A stretch of 64,000 bases of DNA. Origin: DASSUW01 sp963835525 (GTDB lineage Bacteria; Actinomycetota; Thermoleophilia; Solirubrobacterales; Solirubrobacteraceae). The position numbers and the translations under genes were made by a program. Below are positions 15,514-23,197 of this stretch, piece after piece; the first letter of the stretch is position 1, and every line of letters begins with the position of its first letter. The stretch lies in assembly GCA_963835525.1 (NCBI GenBank), contig CAWIFM010000008.1:1116001-1180000 (forward strand), given 5' to 3'. The notes under the pieces were generated by a model, which saw nothing but the letters and a program-made list of their open reading frames with translations, had not been told where the DNA came from and searched no databases.

Positions 15514-16989
15514 ATGGACGTCAACGAGCAACCGACGGCGCCGTATCTCGACGCCGTCGTCGCCTACGCGTTCCGCGGCACGGGGCGCTACCACGTGCCC
15601 GGCCACAAGGGCGGGGCGGGAGCCGACCCCGGCCTGCGCAAGGCGATCGGCGTCGACGCGCTCGCCTGCGACATCCCGCAGGACATCCACGGCATCGACC
15701 TCGGCCCGTCGCCGACCGCCTACGAGCGCGCGGAGCTGCTCGCCGCCCAGGCCTTCGGCGCCGAGCGGACCTTCTTCCTCACCAACGGCGCCACCCAGGG
15801 CAACCACGCGCTGTGCCTCGCCCTGGCGCCGCTCGGCACGCGGATCGTGGCCCAGCGCAACTCGCACGCCTCGATCGTCGACGGGCTGGTGCTGAGCGGC
15901 GGGCTGCCGAGCTTCGTGGCGCCCGAGTACGACGCCGAGCTCGGCATCACCCACTGCGTGACGCCCGCCGCGCTGGAGCGCGCGCTGCGCGACGCGCCCG
16001 ACGCCAAGGCCGCGTTCCTCGTCTCTCCCACCTACTACGGCATGGCGGCCGACATCGCTGCGCTGGCGGAGGTGGCGCACGGCGCCGGCGTGCCGCTGGT
16101 GGTCGACCAGTCGTGGGGCCCGCACTTCGGCTTCAACGAGGAGCTGCCGCCGACGGCGCTGTCGCAGGGCGCCGACGCCATGCTCACCAGCACGCACAAG
16201 ATCGCGGGGTCGCTGACGCAGAGCGCGATGCTGCACATCGGCGCCAGCGGGCGGGTAGACCCCGGCGCCGTCGGCCGCACGCTGCGGCTGCTGCGATCGA
16301 CGAGCCCGTCGTCGCTGCTGATGGCGTCTCTGGATGCCGCGCGCCGCCAGCTCGCGCTGCACGGCGAGCAGCTGCTGTGGGAGACGCTGCGGGCGATCGA
16401 GGTCGCGCGCGAGAAGCTCGTGACGATTGACGGCATCGCGCTGGTCGACGCGTCGCTGATCGGGAAGGCGGGCGTAGCCGGCTACGACCCGCTGCGGATC
16501 GTGCTCGACGTCCGCGGCACCGGCCGCACCGGCTACGAGATCGCCGACGCGCTGCGGCAGTCCTACGACGTGCACGTCGAGCTGCCGATGCAGGCGACCG
16601 TCGTGTTCATCGTCGGGCTCGGCGAGTCGGCCGCCAACCTGCGGCGGCTGGCCGGCGACGTCGACGAGGTGGTCAAGCGGCTGAGGGAGCCGGGGGCGAC
16701 GGCGCCGATCGTGCCGCCCGCCGCCTCGCTCGGCTACGAGGTCGCGATCCCGCCGCGCGAGGCGTTCCTGGGCGAGGCCGAGCAGGTGGCCGTGGATTCC
16801 GCGGTGGGCCGCATCTCATGCGAGTCGATCGCCTCGTATCCGCCGGGCGTCCCGGCCCTGCTGCCGGGCGAGCGCATCTCGGCCGCGACGGTGGAGTATC
16901 TGCGCAAGCTGGCCGCCAGCGGCGCGCGGCTCCACGGCGCCAGCGACCCGGAGTTCCAGACCATCAACGTGCTCGTGGAGGGCTCGTGA
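15514..16989 (+). CDS. speA: Orn/Lys/Arg decarboxylase, probable arginine decarboxylase (SpeA-like)
   Basis: 491 residues, the short fold-type-I form like Bacillus SpeA. GRYHVPGHKGGAGADPGL is the N-terminal family signature. FFLTNGATQGNHALCLALAP and VSPTYYGMAADI follow, then the PLP lysine in SWGPHFGFNEEL...TSTHKIAGSLTQSAM. The C-terminal domain (ASYPPGVPALLPGERIS) is intact. Start is ATG 15514 with AGG just upstream. Substrate cannot be told from sequence alone, but the overlapping downstream agmatinase argues for arginine, making agmatine and CO2. Confidence 0.88.
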   Translation: MDVNEQPTAPYLDAVVAYAFRGTGRYHVPGHKGGAGADPGLRKAIGVDALACDIPQDIHGIDLGPSPTAYERAELLAAQAFGAERTFFLTNGATQGNHALCLALAPLGTRIVAQRNSHASIVDGLVLSGGLPSFVAPEYDAELGITHCVTPAALERALRDAPDAKAAFLVSPTYYGMAADIAALAEVAHGAGVPLVVDQSWGPHFGFNEELPPTALSQGADAMLTSTHKIAGSLTQSAMLHIGASGRVDPGAVGRTLRLLRSTSPSSLLMASLDAARRQLALHGEQLLWETLRAIEVAREKLVTIDGIALVDASLIGKAGVAGYDPLRIVLDVRGTGRTGYEIADALRQSYDVHVELPMQATVVFIVGLGESAANLRRLAGDVDEVVKRLREPGATAPIVPPAASLGYEVAIPPREAFLGEAEQVAVDSAVGRISCESIASYPPGVPALLPGERISAATVEYLRKLAASGARLHGASDPEFQTINVLVEGS

Positions 16990-17948
16990 TCGATCCGCTC
17001 GAGCGCTGGGCCAAGCACGGCGAGAAGCCCGACTACGCGGGCCTGCTGAGCTTCGGCGGCGCGCCCTACACGCAGGACCCCGCCGAGCTCGAGGGCTTCG
17101 ACGTGGCGATCGTCGGCGCGCCGATGGACGACCTCGTGTCCGACCGCCCGGGCGCACGGCTGGCGCCGCGCGCGATCCGCGGGGCGAGCTCGCCGCCCGG
17201 CCCGCACCTCGAGGTCAAGGTCGACGCCTTCGCCGAGCTGCGGATCGTCGACTTCGGCGACGCCCCGACGATCCCCGCCGACGTCGACGTCTCGCACGAC
17301 GCGATCGAGGCGACGGTGGGGCAGGTCCTGGCCGCCGGCGTGCTGCCCGTGGTGCTCGGCGGCGACCACTCGATCACCGAGCCGGCCGTGCGCGCGGTGG
17401 CGGCCAAGCACGGCCCGGTCGGGATGGTGCACTTCGACACCCACACCGACACCGGCCGCGAGGTGTTCGGAGTCGAGCGCTCGCACGGCACCTTCATCCG
17501 CCGGCTGGTCGAGGCCGGGCAGCTCGACGGCCGCCGCTACGCCCAGATCGGGCTGCGCGGCTACTGGCCCGGCGAGACCGAGTTCGCCTGGCAGGCCGAG
17601 CAGGGGATCACGAGCTTCTTCATGCACGACGTGCGCGACCTCGGCATCCGCGAGGTCGTGCGGCAGGCGATCGAGGCGGTCGGCTCCGGGCCGGTCTACC
17701 TGACCGTCGACGTCGACGTGCTCGACCCGGCGTTCATCCCGGGCACCGGCACGCCGGAGCCGGGAGGCATGACCGCCGTCGACCTGCTGCTCGCCGTCCG
17801 CACGGTGGCCGAGTCGCTGGACTTGGTGGGGGCCGACGTGGTCGAGGTGATCCCGACGGCGGTCGGCACCAACGACTACTCGGCGCTGGTGGCCGATCGC
17901 ATCGTGCGCGAGACTTTGACGGGCCTCGCTATGCGTCGCCGAGGTTGA
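16986..17948 (+). CDS. speB: Agmatinase (ureohydrolase family)
   Basis: 320 residues from GTG 16986, overlapping the decarboxylase stop. The ureohydrolase metal motifs are present: VVLGGDHSITEPAVRA, MVHFDTHTDTG and VYLTVDVDVLDPAFIPG, giving the His/Asp ligands of the binuclear Mn site. SHGTFIRRLVEAG and GTGTPEPGGMT are typical of agmatinases. Reaction: agmatine + H2O -> putrescine + urea. Its genetic coupling to the arginine decarboxylase supports this over arginase or guanidinobutyrase. Its end overlaps the convergent UBP zinc-finger gene by 20 bp. Confidence 0.9.
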   Translation: MIDPLERWAKHGEKPDYAGLLSFGGAPYTQDPAELEGFDVAIVGAPMDDLVSDRPGARLAPRAIRGASSPPGPHLEVKVDAFAELRIVDFGDAPTIPADVDVSHDAIEATVGQVLAAGVLPVVLGGDHSITEPAVRAVAAKHGPVGMVHFDTHTDTGREVFGVERSHGTFIRRLVEAGQLDGRRYAQIGLRGYWPGETEFAWQAEQGITSFFMHDVRDLGIREVVRQAIEAVGSGPVYLTVDVDVLDPAFIPGTGTPEPGGMTAVDLLLAVRTVAESLDLVGADVVEVIPTAVGTNDYSALVADRIVRETLTGLAMRRRG

Positions 17949-18411
17949 CGCCCAGCGCCTCGACCTGAGCCCGCTGGTCGCCGGTCAGTTCGCGCCGGCG
18001 CATCTCCTGGACCCACGGCCCGAGCGGGAAGCCCTTGCCGTAGATGAAGTCCGCGTCGACGTTCGGGTCGCCGCCGGCATTGACGTGATCGCGCATGTAG
18101 GCGAGCCCGGCCTCGAAGAACAGGTCCACCTGCACCCAGCCGCCGTCGACCCGCCGCACGCTCAGCTCGTCGACGTAGCACCACGCCCAGTCCTGGCCCG
18201 GCTGCAGCGTCTCGACCATCGGATGCCCGGTCTCCTTGTGGTGCGCCGTGGCGTGCAGGCCGGGGCTCGAGTCGCAGCACCCGACGTGCCCGCACGTCAG
18301 GCACCGCCGCAGGCTCACCCAACTGCCGTCGGCGCAGTCCTCGCACGCCGGGTCGGCGGTCGCCGGCCAGTCGGCGCGTACCTCGTCGACGTGTTCGCAC
18401 GCTGGCGCCAT
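17929..18411 (-). CDS. UBP-type zinc finger domain protein
   Basis: 160 residues from ATG 18409-18411 (MAPACEHVDEV); an ATG four codons earlier is possible. The ZnF-UBP pattern is clear: CEHV...DPACEDCADGSWVSLRRCLTCGHVGCCDSS...HATAHHKETGHPMV. The Cys/His set would bind two or three zinc ions. The C-terminal half (YVDELSVRRVDGGWVQVDLF, YMRDHVNAGGDPNVDAD) is also conserved in actinobacterial members. Bacteria lack ubiquitin, so the ligand is unknown; it may recognise a C-terminal Gly-Gly or a nucleic acid. Confidence 0.82.
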   Translation of the reverse strand: MAPACEHVDEVRADWPATADPACEDCADGSWVSLRRCLTCGHVGCCDSSPGLHATAHHKETGHPMVETLQPGQDWAWCYVDELSVRRVDGGWVQVDLFFEAGLAYMRDHVNAGGDPNVDADFIYGKGFPLGPWVQEMRRRELTGDQRAQVEALGVNLGDA

Positions 18412-18473
18412 GCTGATGAGCATACGCAGACGTGTGCGTGGCCAAGGATCGCGTCGCCTCTCCGGCGCAGAGG

Positions 18474-18953
18474 TCAGGCGCACTCGTAGGTCAGCGTGTA
18501 CACGACCGGCTCGCCCAGAGCGATCGCCACATCGAAGTCCCGCATGTCCCAGTCTCCGTGGCAGACATCGTCGGCCTTGTCCTCGGCCTTGTCCTTGGCG
18601 GCGTCCATGTCCATGTCGCGCCCGACGGCGATCCGTTCGCCGGGCCCGCCGTACTGGGGGTCGCTCGGGGCGGCGGCGGCGTCGTCGTCATCGTCGGGAC
18701 AGTTCTCCTGGTCGCCCGACCAGGGTCCATAGGGTCCGCAGTCCTGATGCAGCTGTCCGTCTGCGGGCCACTCCGTGTGCTCGTGGGCCCCACCCGGCTT
18801 CTCGGGCGGGGACATCTTCGCGGTGGCCGGCGGCGGACTTGCCGTGCCTGCGTGTTGCGTCGCGCCCGCCGTCGCCGCGAACGGCATGGCGATCAGCGCA
18901 GCGAGCACGAACGCCGCTCCGGCGGCGCGCATGCTGGTCGTCTTGGAGAACAT
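18474..18953 (-). CDS. Secreted acidic protein, 159 aa
   Basis: ATG 18951-18953 with a strong ribosome binding site (GGAAGGGG). Signal peptide: SMRAAGAAFVLAALIAMPFAATAGA. The mature part is low-complexity and acidic (CPDDDDDAAAAPSDP, DMDMDAAKDKAEDKADD), with four to five Cys (DCGPYG, NCPDD, DVCHGDW, YECA) and HEHTEW, which could bind divalent metals. The C-terminus reads VVYTLTYECA. Function unknown; it may be a small extracellular calcium- or metal-binding protein. Confidence 0.65.
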   Translation of the reverse strand: MFSKTTSMRAAGAAFVLAALIAMPFAATAGATQHAGTASPPPATAKMSPPEKPGGAHEHTEWPADGQLHQDCGPYGPWSGDQENCPDDDDDAAAAPSDPQYGGPGERIAVGRDMDMDAAKDKAEDKADDVCHGDWDMRDFDVAIALGEPVVYTLTYECA

Positions 18954-19080
18954 CGTGGGGTCCCCTTCCTGGGGTGAGTGGGTCATCGAGGAGAAGGACC
19001 CGCGGATGCTCCCCCGGGTTGGCCGGTTGCGTTGCGCCCGTCACGGCCGAGTGCCATCGTTTGTGCCGGAGCCAAGAGCG

Positions 19081-19521
19081 ATGGATGCCGGAAGAGTCAC
19101 ACGCGTCCTCGTCGTCGCGAACCGCACCGCGGCCACGCCGTGGCTGCTGCACGAGATCGAGCACCGGTCCAAGGACGAGTCGTGCGAGTTCGCGTTGCTC
19201 GTCCCGCCGGTCGGTGGGCGGCATCCTGACTGGACCCTGGATGTCGCGCTGTCGCACGTCGAGCAGGCCGCCGGACGGCGCGTGCACACGGTGAGCTGCG
19301 ACCGGGATTGCATCGGCGCCGTACGGCACGCGCTCAGCGAGCAGCCCTACGACGAGGTGCTCATCTGCACGCGTCCGCCCGCCGGCCCGAAGTGGCTCAA
19401 TCCTCACCCCATGAGCTGGCTCGACGAGCTCGACGTGCCCGTGACCACGTTGGTCGTGGGCGAGCGCGCGCGACTCGACCGAGGCGTACTCAAAGTCCGC
19501 TGGGACGACGGAGTCCCTTGA
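19081..19521 (+). CDS. UspA-like small protein
   Basis: 146 residues from ATG 19081. RVLVVANRTAATPWLLHEIEHRS and FALLVPPVG resemble the first strand-helix of universal-stress/nucleotide-binding alpha/beta domains. DEVLICTRPPAGPKW near residue 105 lies where USPs have the ATP-binding glycine loop. The classical G-x2-G-x9-G-S/T motif is absent, so ATP binding is doubtful. Divergent from the secreted acidic protein with a 127-bp gap. The frame is also open upstream, but ATG 19081 gives the family-like start. Confidence 0.65.
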   Translation: MDAGRVTRVLVVANRTAATPWLLHEIEHRSKDESCEFALLVPPVGGRHPDWTLDVALSHVEQAAGRRVHTVSCDRDCIGAVRHALSEQPYDEVLICTRPPAGPKWLNPHPMSWLDELDVPVTTLVVGERARLDRGVLKVRWDDGVP

Positions 19522-19591
19522 GCTTCGCCAAGGTCAGGTTCCCGCCCACGAGCGGCACCAGGGTTCTGACGTGTTGACCGACCGGGTTGGA

Positions 19592-19780
19592 TCACCGCAT
19601 GGTCGGCCACGGTACAGCCCACCCCAGTGCGTGCTTCAACGCGACAGCCCGGAGCGCGCCCCGCGTGTCGTTATCGAGCGCCGCGGAATCGCCGAACTCA
19701 GCGCGGACAATCGAGTCGACAACGGCCTCGCGCAGGCACCAGCCGTGCCGCGTGCACAGCTCCTCCAGGAGCGCGTCCAT
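19592..19780 (-). CDS. Small hypothetical protein (helical)
   Basis: 62 residues from ATG 19778-19780; an ATG eight codons upstream is also possible. The sequence MDALLEELCTRHGWCLREAVV, VDSIVRAEF and TRGALRAVALKHALGW recalls short helical proteins frequent in Solirubrobacterales (the ALLxxLCxxHGWCL start), which have no known role. Codon choice at third positions fits coding sequence for the first half. It stands alone in a gene-poor stretch. Confidence 0.42.
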   Translation of the reverse strand: MDALLEELCTRHGWCLREAVVDSIVRAEFGDSAALDNDTRGALRAVALKHALGWAVPWPTMR

Positions 19781-19804
19781 CTGGCTTATGGGTCGGTAGC
19801 CCAT

Positions 19805-20116
19805 GGCGGCAACAGCTTCGCATCGAGTCTGCTGGTTCCGCAGGACTCACGCGACAGCCAAGCGCTGTTGCGAAAGCGAGCAGACCGTCGACGCCGCCGC
19901 TCGCACCTCGTCCGGGGCGGGCGTGTGGGCATCGATCGCGGAATGCGCTCGCATTCCCGGTTGTGCGGGGCGTCGCGTCAACATGTCGTGCAGCCAGTCG
20001 CGGATAGCGTTCCTGGATTCGACCGAGTCGTGGGCGCCCCTCTCTGCCAACGTCCGATGAGACGCTCACGATCAGGGATCTACTGACATTGAGGGCGAGA
20101 TTCGGAGCACGTTGGG
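19805..20116. other. 312-bp gene-poor stretch left of an IS3 remnant
   Basis: No convincing gene. A minus-strand frame (19847-20050) has a helical segment ESRNAIRDWLHDMLTRR that resembles the tail of small proteins like the one at 19592, so this may be decayed coding sequence. Base composition by eye is less G/C-biased at third positions than neighbouring genes. Confidence 0.4.
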
Positions 20117-20347
20117 ATGTCGCAGGAGAACGGACACGAGAGGAGTGCCGCGGCGCGCGGGGCGCGTCGGGGTCCCCGCCTGACCCTGAGCTGGTTGAGC
20201 GGCCCAAGCGCCGGCGGTTTACGGCGAAGTACAAGCTGGAGATTCTCGAGCAGGCCGAGGCGTGCACGAGGTCGGGGGAGATCGGCGAGCTGTTGCGGCG
20301 CGAGGGGCTGTACACGTCGCATCTGACGGCGTGGCGCAAGCAGCGCA
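20117..20347 (+). pseudogene. IS3-family OrfA remnant (frameshifted, truncated)
   Basis: ATG 20117 begins MSQENGHERSAAARGARRG, a typical start for this OrfA. Around 20170-20185 the frame changes, and the rest continues in another frame as DPELVERPKRRRFTAKYKLE then GEIGELLRREGLYTSHLTAW. That is the helix-turn-helix part of the IS3 transposase A subunit. The homology ends at WRKQR near 20347. OrfB and the right end are absent. This is a scar of an old insertion. Confidence 0.7.
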
Positions 20348-20667
20348 AGGCTGCGTCGCAGCTGCTGCGCGCCGAGGGCATCAGCCTCGACCGTGCCCAC
20401 ACGCACGTCGAGGGCGCGACGACGCGCGGCAACCTGTTCCGGCGCGCGCCCGCGACCGACGACCTCCGCGCCCTGCTCGAGGCGCCGGCGCGCGCGGCCC
20501 GCGCCCGTCACAGTCCCCGTATCGAGGTCGAGGACCTGCTGCTCAGCGCGCTCGACGATCCCGCCGGGGCGCATCCCGCAACGCTTCGCGCGCTCGGCGT
20601 GCAGCCGGACGCGATCCGCGAGGCGTTGAAGGCCGGCCTCGACGCCGGCTCAGTCGCCCCGGATTAG
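20348..20667 (+). pseudogene. Clp N-terminal-domain fragment joined to the IS3 remnant
   Basis: The frame continues without interruption from the IS3 remnant into ASQLLRAEGISLDRAHTHVEG, then IEVEDLLLSALDDPAGAHPA and TLRALGVQPDAIREALKAGL. These are the end of the first and the whole second repeat of a Clp_N (double-Clp-N) domain. The first half of the domain and any start codon are missing, so the insertion or a later deletion removed its 5' part. No AAA+ domain follows; double-Clp-N proteins without ATPase exist. Probably non-functional unless expressed as a fusion from the TTG at 20089. Confidence 0.62.
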
Positions 20668-20694
20668 TCCAGATGGGTTCATCACGGGCCCCGT

Positions 20695-21480
20695 CTAGTT
20701 CCGCGGCCGCCGGCTGAACGACCGGGCGACGATGGCGTCGAGCAGCGCCGCCGGCCCGCGCGAGGCCAGCTTGGCGAGCGCCAGACGGCCGCCCGGGCCG
20801 AGCACGGCGTCGTCGGAGCGGATCGCCTTCACGACCTTGGCCGCCCACTCCTCGGCCGGCTGGAGGTCCCAGGCACTGGTGTCCATGTGGCGGCCGTAGG
20901 CCTCGAGCGTCGCGTCCATCATCTCCGTCTGCACGCCCGGCGTGACGAGCTGGAGCACGTCGACCCCGGTGCCCTTGAGCTCTCGCCGGAGCGACTCGCT
21001 GAAGGCGACGACGCCGGCCTTGGAGGCGGCGTAGGTGCTGGCCGCCGGGAAGTACGCGTAGCCCGAGATGCTCGCGTTGTTGACGATCTTGCCGCGGCCG
21101 CGACCCAGCATCCCCGGCAGGACGGCGCGGGTCAGCTGTGTGACGCCGACGAGGTTCACCTGGAACATCGCGTAGACGTCGTCGAGGTCCTGGTCCTCGA
21201 GCAGGCCGCCGGTCATCTGCCCGGCGTTGTTGATCAGCAGGTCGATCTCGGGGAGGCCGGTGCAGCTGCGCTCGATCGACTCGCGCGAGGACAGGTCGAC
21301 AGCGACCGCGCGCACCTCGCGCGCGCCTCCCGCCGGTGCGGCGAGCGGCTCCATCGCGCCGGGGTCGCGGGCGCCGGCCAGCAGCAGGGCGAGCGGCTCG
21401 CGCGCGAGCGCCTCGGCGATCGCGCGGCCGATGCCGCGGTTGGCGCCGGTGACCAGGGCTGTCGCGCCGTCCAGCTTCAC
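20695..21480 (-). CDS. Short-chain dehydrogenase of the light/oxidative-stress cluster
   Basis: 261 residues. ALVTGANRGIGRAIAEALA is the cofactor loop, LLINNAGQMTGG the NNAG motif, and the catalytic triad is N...S(ISGYAYF)...YAASKAGVVAFSESL. The C-terminus (LASRGPAALLDAIVARSFSRRPRN) is basic, possibly membrane-associating. It starts 1 bp after the stop of the small membrane gene at 21482, so both are on one transcript leading away from the divergent FAD/DUF1365/CFA operon. SDRs of this type accompany photolyase-CFA clusters in other bacteria; the substrate is unknown. Confidence 0.87.
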   Translation of the reverse strand: MKLDGATALVTGANRGIGRAIAEALAREPLALLLAGARDPGAMEPLAAPAGGAREVRAVAVDLSSRESIERSCTGLPEIDLLINNAGQMTGGLLEDQDLDDVYAMFQVNLVGVTQLTRAVLPGMLGRGRGKIVNNASISGYAYFPAASTYAASKAGVVAFSESLRRELKGTGVDVLQLVTPGVQTEMMDATLEAYGRHMDTSAWDLQPAEEWAAKVVKAIRSDDAVLGPGGRLALAKLASRGPAALLDAIVARSFSRRPRN

Positions 21481-21481
21481 G

Positions 21482-21856
21482 TCAGCAGTCGACCGCGGCG
21501 GCCACCGCGGCGCTGATCGCGGCCGACGCGCCGGCGACGACCGCCGTGGCCGGCGCGGCCTTCGGCGGCAGCTTCCGCCGGCCGGCGGCGGTGGCCGCGA
21601 TGTCGGAGAGGTCGCCGACGATGCTGAGCACGAGCCACGGCCGGACCGGATGGCCGCGCCAGGCGGCGACCGCCGCGGCGGCGTGCATCGCCACCTCGCG
21701 GGCGCCGAGGCCGCGCAGGGCGACGGCGGCGGGAGGCTCGCCGCCCGCAGGCCCGAGCCACGAGCGGGTCACGCGGCCCGGGGCCGCGAGCAGGGCAGCG
21801 CCGTAGGCGATGCGCAGGCCCAGGACGCCGATTGCGACAAGGCGGGGGGTACTCAT
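21482..21856 (-). CDS. Four-helix membrane protein, 124 aa
   Basis: ATG 21854-21856 (MSTPRLVAIG), with a GTG one codon upstream as alternative. Hydrophobic segments: LVAIGVLGLRIAYGAALLAA, EVAMHAAAAVAAW, PWLVLSIVGDLSDIAA and APATAVVAGASAAISAAVAAAV. Pattern and length resemble small DoxX-like or DUF4267-type membrane proteins. No ribosome binding site is evident upstream, so it could be translated from a leaderless transcript starting in the palindrome region. Directly followed by the SDR gene. Confidence 0.68.
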   Translation of the reverse strand: MSTPRLVAIGVLGLRIAYGAALLAAPGRVTRSWLGPAGGEPPAAVALRGLGAREVAMHAAAAVAAWRGHPVRPWLVLSIVGDLSDIAATAAGRRKLPPKAAPATAVVAGASAAISAAVAAAVDC

Positions 21857-21885
21857 CACTGGGGGTACGCGCCGGGCGCCCCGTC

Positions 21886-21905
21886 CGGATCACCTCGGTG
21901 ATCCG
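21886..21905. promoter_or_regulatory. Perfect 20-bp palindrome between divergent operons
   Basis: CGGATCACC (21886-21894), TC, GGTGATCCG (21897-21905): 9-bp arms with a 2-bp centre. It lies in the 102-bp divergent gap, 30 bp from the membrane-protein start and 54 bp from the FAD oxidoreductase start. Both strands read TGATCC outward, which resembles the -35 hexamer I recall for RpoE/ChrR-type ECF sigma factors. It may be an operator, or two back-to-back promoter elements. Confidence 0.6.
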
Positions 21906-21958
21906 CGGCGCGCCGTGCTACGAACCAGTCACTGAATGCCCTGTTCCCGGTTCAGCGG

Positions 21959-23197
21959 ATGAGGGTGGCGATCGTCGGCGCCGGCGTGTCCGGCCTGGTC
22001 GCCGCCCACCTGCTCCATCGCACGCACGAGGTCACCGTCTTCGAGGCGGCCGATCAAGCCGGCGGGCACGCCAACACCGTGCGTGTCGAGACGGAGACCG
22101 GCGCGCACGACGTCGACACCGGCTTCGTCGTCTTCAACGACCGCAACTACCCGCGCTTCGAGCGCCTGCTCGCCCGGCTCGACGTCGCGTGGCAGCCGTC
22201 GAACATGAGCTTCTCGGTCAGCGACGAGGCCGGCGACTTCGAGTACAACGGCTCGTCGCCGAACGGCCTGTTCGCCAAGCGCGCGCACCTGGCGACGCCG
22301 TGGTTCCACCGCATGATCGCCGACCTCGCGCGGTTCAACCGCGACGCGCGCGCCCTGCTCAGCTCGCGCGAGAACCCGTCGCTGCGCGACTGGCTCGGCG
22401 AGCGCGGCTACTCGCATGCCTTCGTCGAGCGGCTGATCGTGCCACAGGCGTCGGCGGTCTGGTCCGCCGACCCGGCGCAGATGTCGACCTTCCCCGCCCG
22501 CTTCCTCGTCGAGTTCTTCAACAACCACGGCATGCTCGGCATCCTCGGGCGCCCTCGCTGGCGGACGATCGGCGGCGGCTCGCGCCGCTACGTGGACGCC
22601 CTGACGCGGCCGCTCAGGCTCCGGCTCGAGACGCCCGTGCGCTCGGTCGAGCGCCACGACGACCACGTCGCGGTCACGCCCCGGGGCGGCGAGGCCGAGC
22701 GCTTCGACGAGGTCGTCCTCGCCCTGCACGCCGACCAGGCGCTGGCCGTGCTCGCCGACCCCTCCGACCGCGAGGACGAGATCCTGCGCGCGTTCCCGTA
22801 CCAGGCCAACGAGGCGGTGCTGCACGACGACCGCCGGCTGCTCCCGCGCCGCCGCCGCGCCTGGGCGAGCTGGAACTACCACCTTCTGGCCGAGCCAGCC
22901 GGCCGCCCCGCCGTGACCTACCACATGAACCGCCTCCAGTCGCTCGACGCCGGCCGCGAGCTGTGCGTGACGCTCAACCGCACCGACGCCATCGATCCCG
23001 GGCGCGTGATCCGCCGGTTCGACTACGCGCACCCGGTCTACACGGCGGCGGGCGTCGCCGCGCAGGCGCGCCACGACGAGATCAGCGGCCGCCGCCGGAC
23101 GCACTTCTGCGGCGCCTACTGGGGCTGGGGCTTCCACGAGGACGGCACGGCCAGCGGCGCGCGGGTGGCGGAGCGGCTCGGGGGCGAGCCGCTGTGA
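21959..23197 (+). CDS. FAD-dependent amine-oxidase-fold oxidoreductase
   Basis: 412 residues. MRVAIVGAGVSGLVAAHLLH is the dinucleotide-binding loop, followed by VTVFEAADQAGGHANT (ribose-binding Glu). The amine-oxidase-like body has DTGFVVFNDRNYPRFERLL and IGGGSRRYVDAL, and the C-terminal FAD contact is FCGAYWGWGFHEDG. This is the COG2907-type flavoprotein almost always found with DUF1365 and a CFA-type methyltransferase. Its stop overlaps the DUF1365 GTG. In Rhodobacter the corresponding genes belong to the singlet-oxygen (RpoE) regulon; involvement in modified fatty acid synthesis is likely by context. Confidence 0.88.
   Translation: MRVAIVGAGVSGLVAAHLLHRTHEVTVFEAADQAGGHANTVRVETETGAHDVDTGFVVFNDRNYPRFERLLARLDVAWQPSNMSFSVSDEAGDFEYNGSSPNGLFAKRAHLATPWFHRMIADLARFNRDARALLSSRENPSLRDWLGERGYSHAFVERLIVPQASAVWSADPAQMSTFPARFLVEFFNNHGMLGILGRPRWRTIGGGSRRYVDALTRPLRLRLETPVRSVERHDDHVAVTPRGGEAERFDEVVLALHADQALAVLADPSDREDEILRAFPYQANEAVLHDDRRLLPRRRRAWASWNYHLLAEPAGRPAVTYHMNRLQSLDAGRELCVTLNRTDAIDPGRVIRRFDYAHPVYTAAGVAAQARHDEISGRRRTHFCGAYWGWGFHEDGTASGARVAERLGGEPL

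Noticed and set aside
19571..20086. 171-codon plus-strand frame left of the IS3 remnant
   Set aside because: Product lacks any hydrophobic core or motif, and the minus strand has more protein-like helices.
20089..20667. Single intact gene starting at TTG 20089 encoding a novel HTH-Clp-N fusion
   Set aside because: The IS3 OrfA start (MSQENGHERSA...) is in another frame at 20117, so the upstream part of this frame is an artefact and the fusion looks like an insertion scar. Kept only as a finding.
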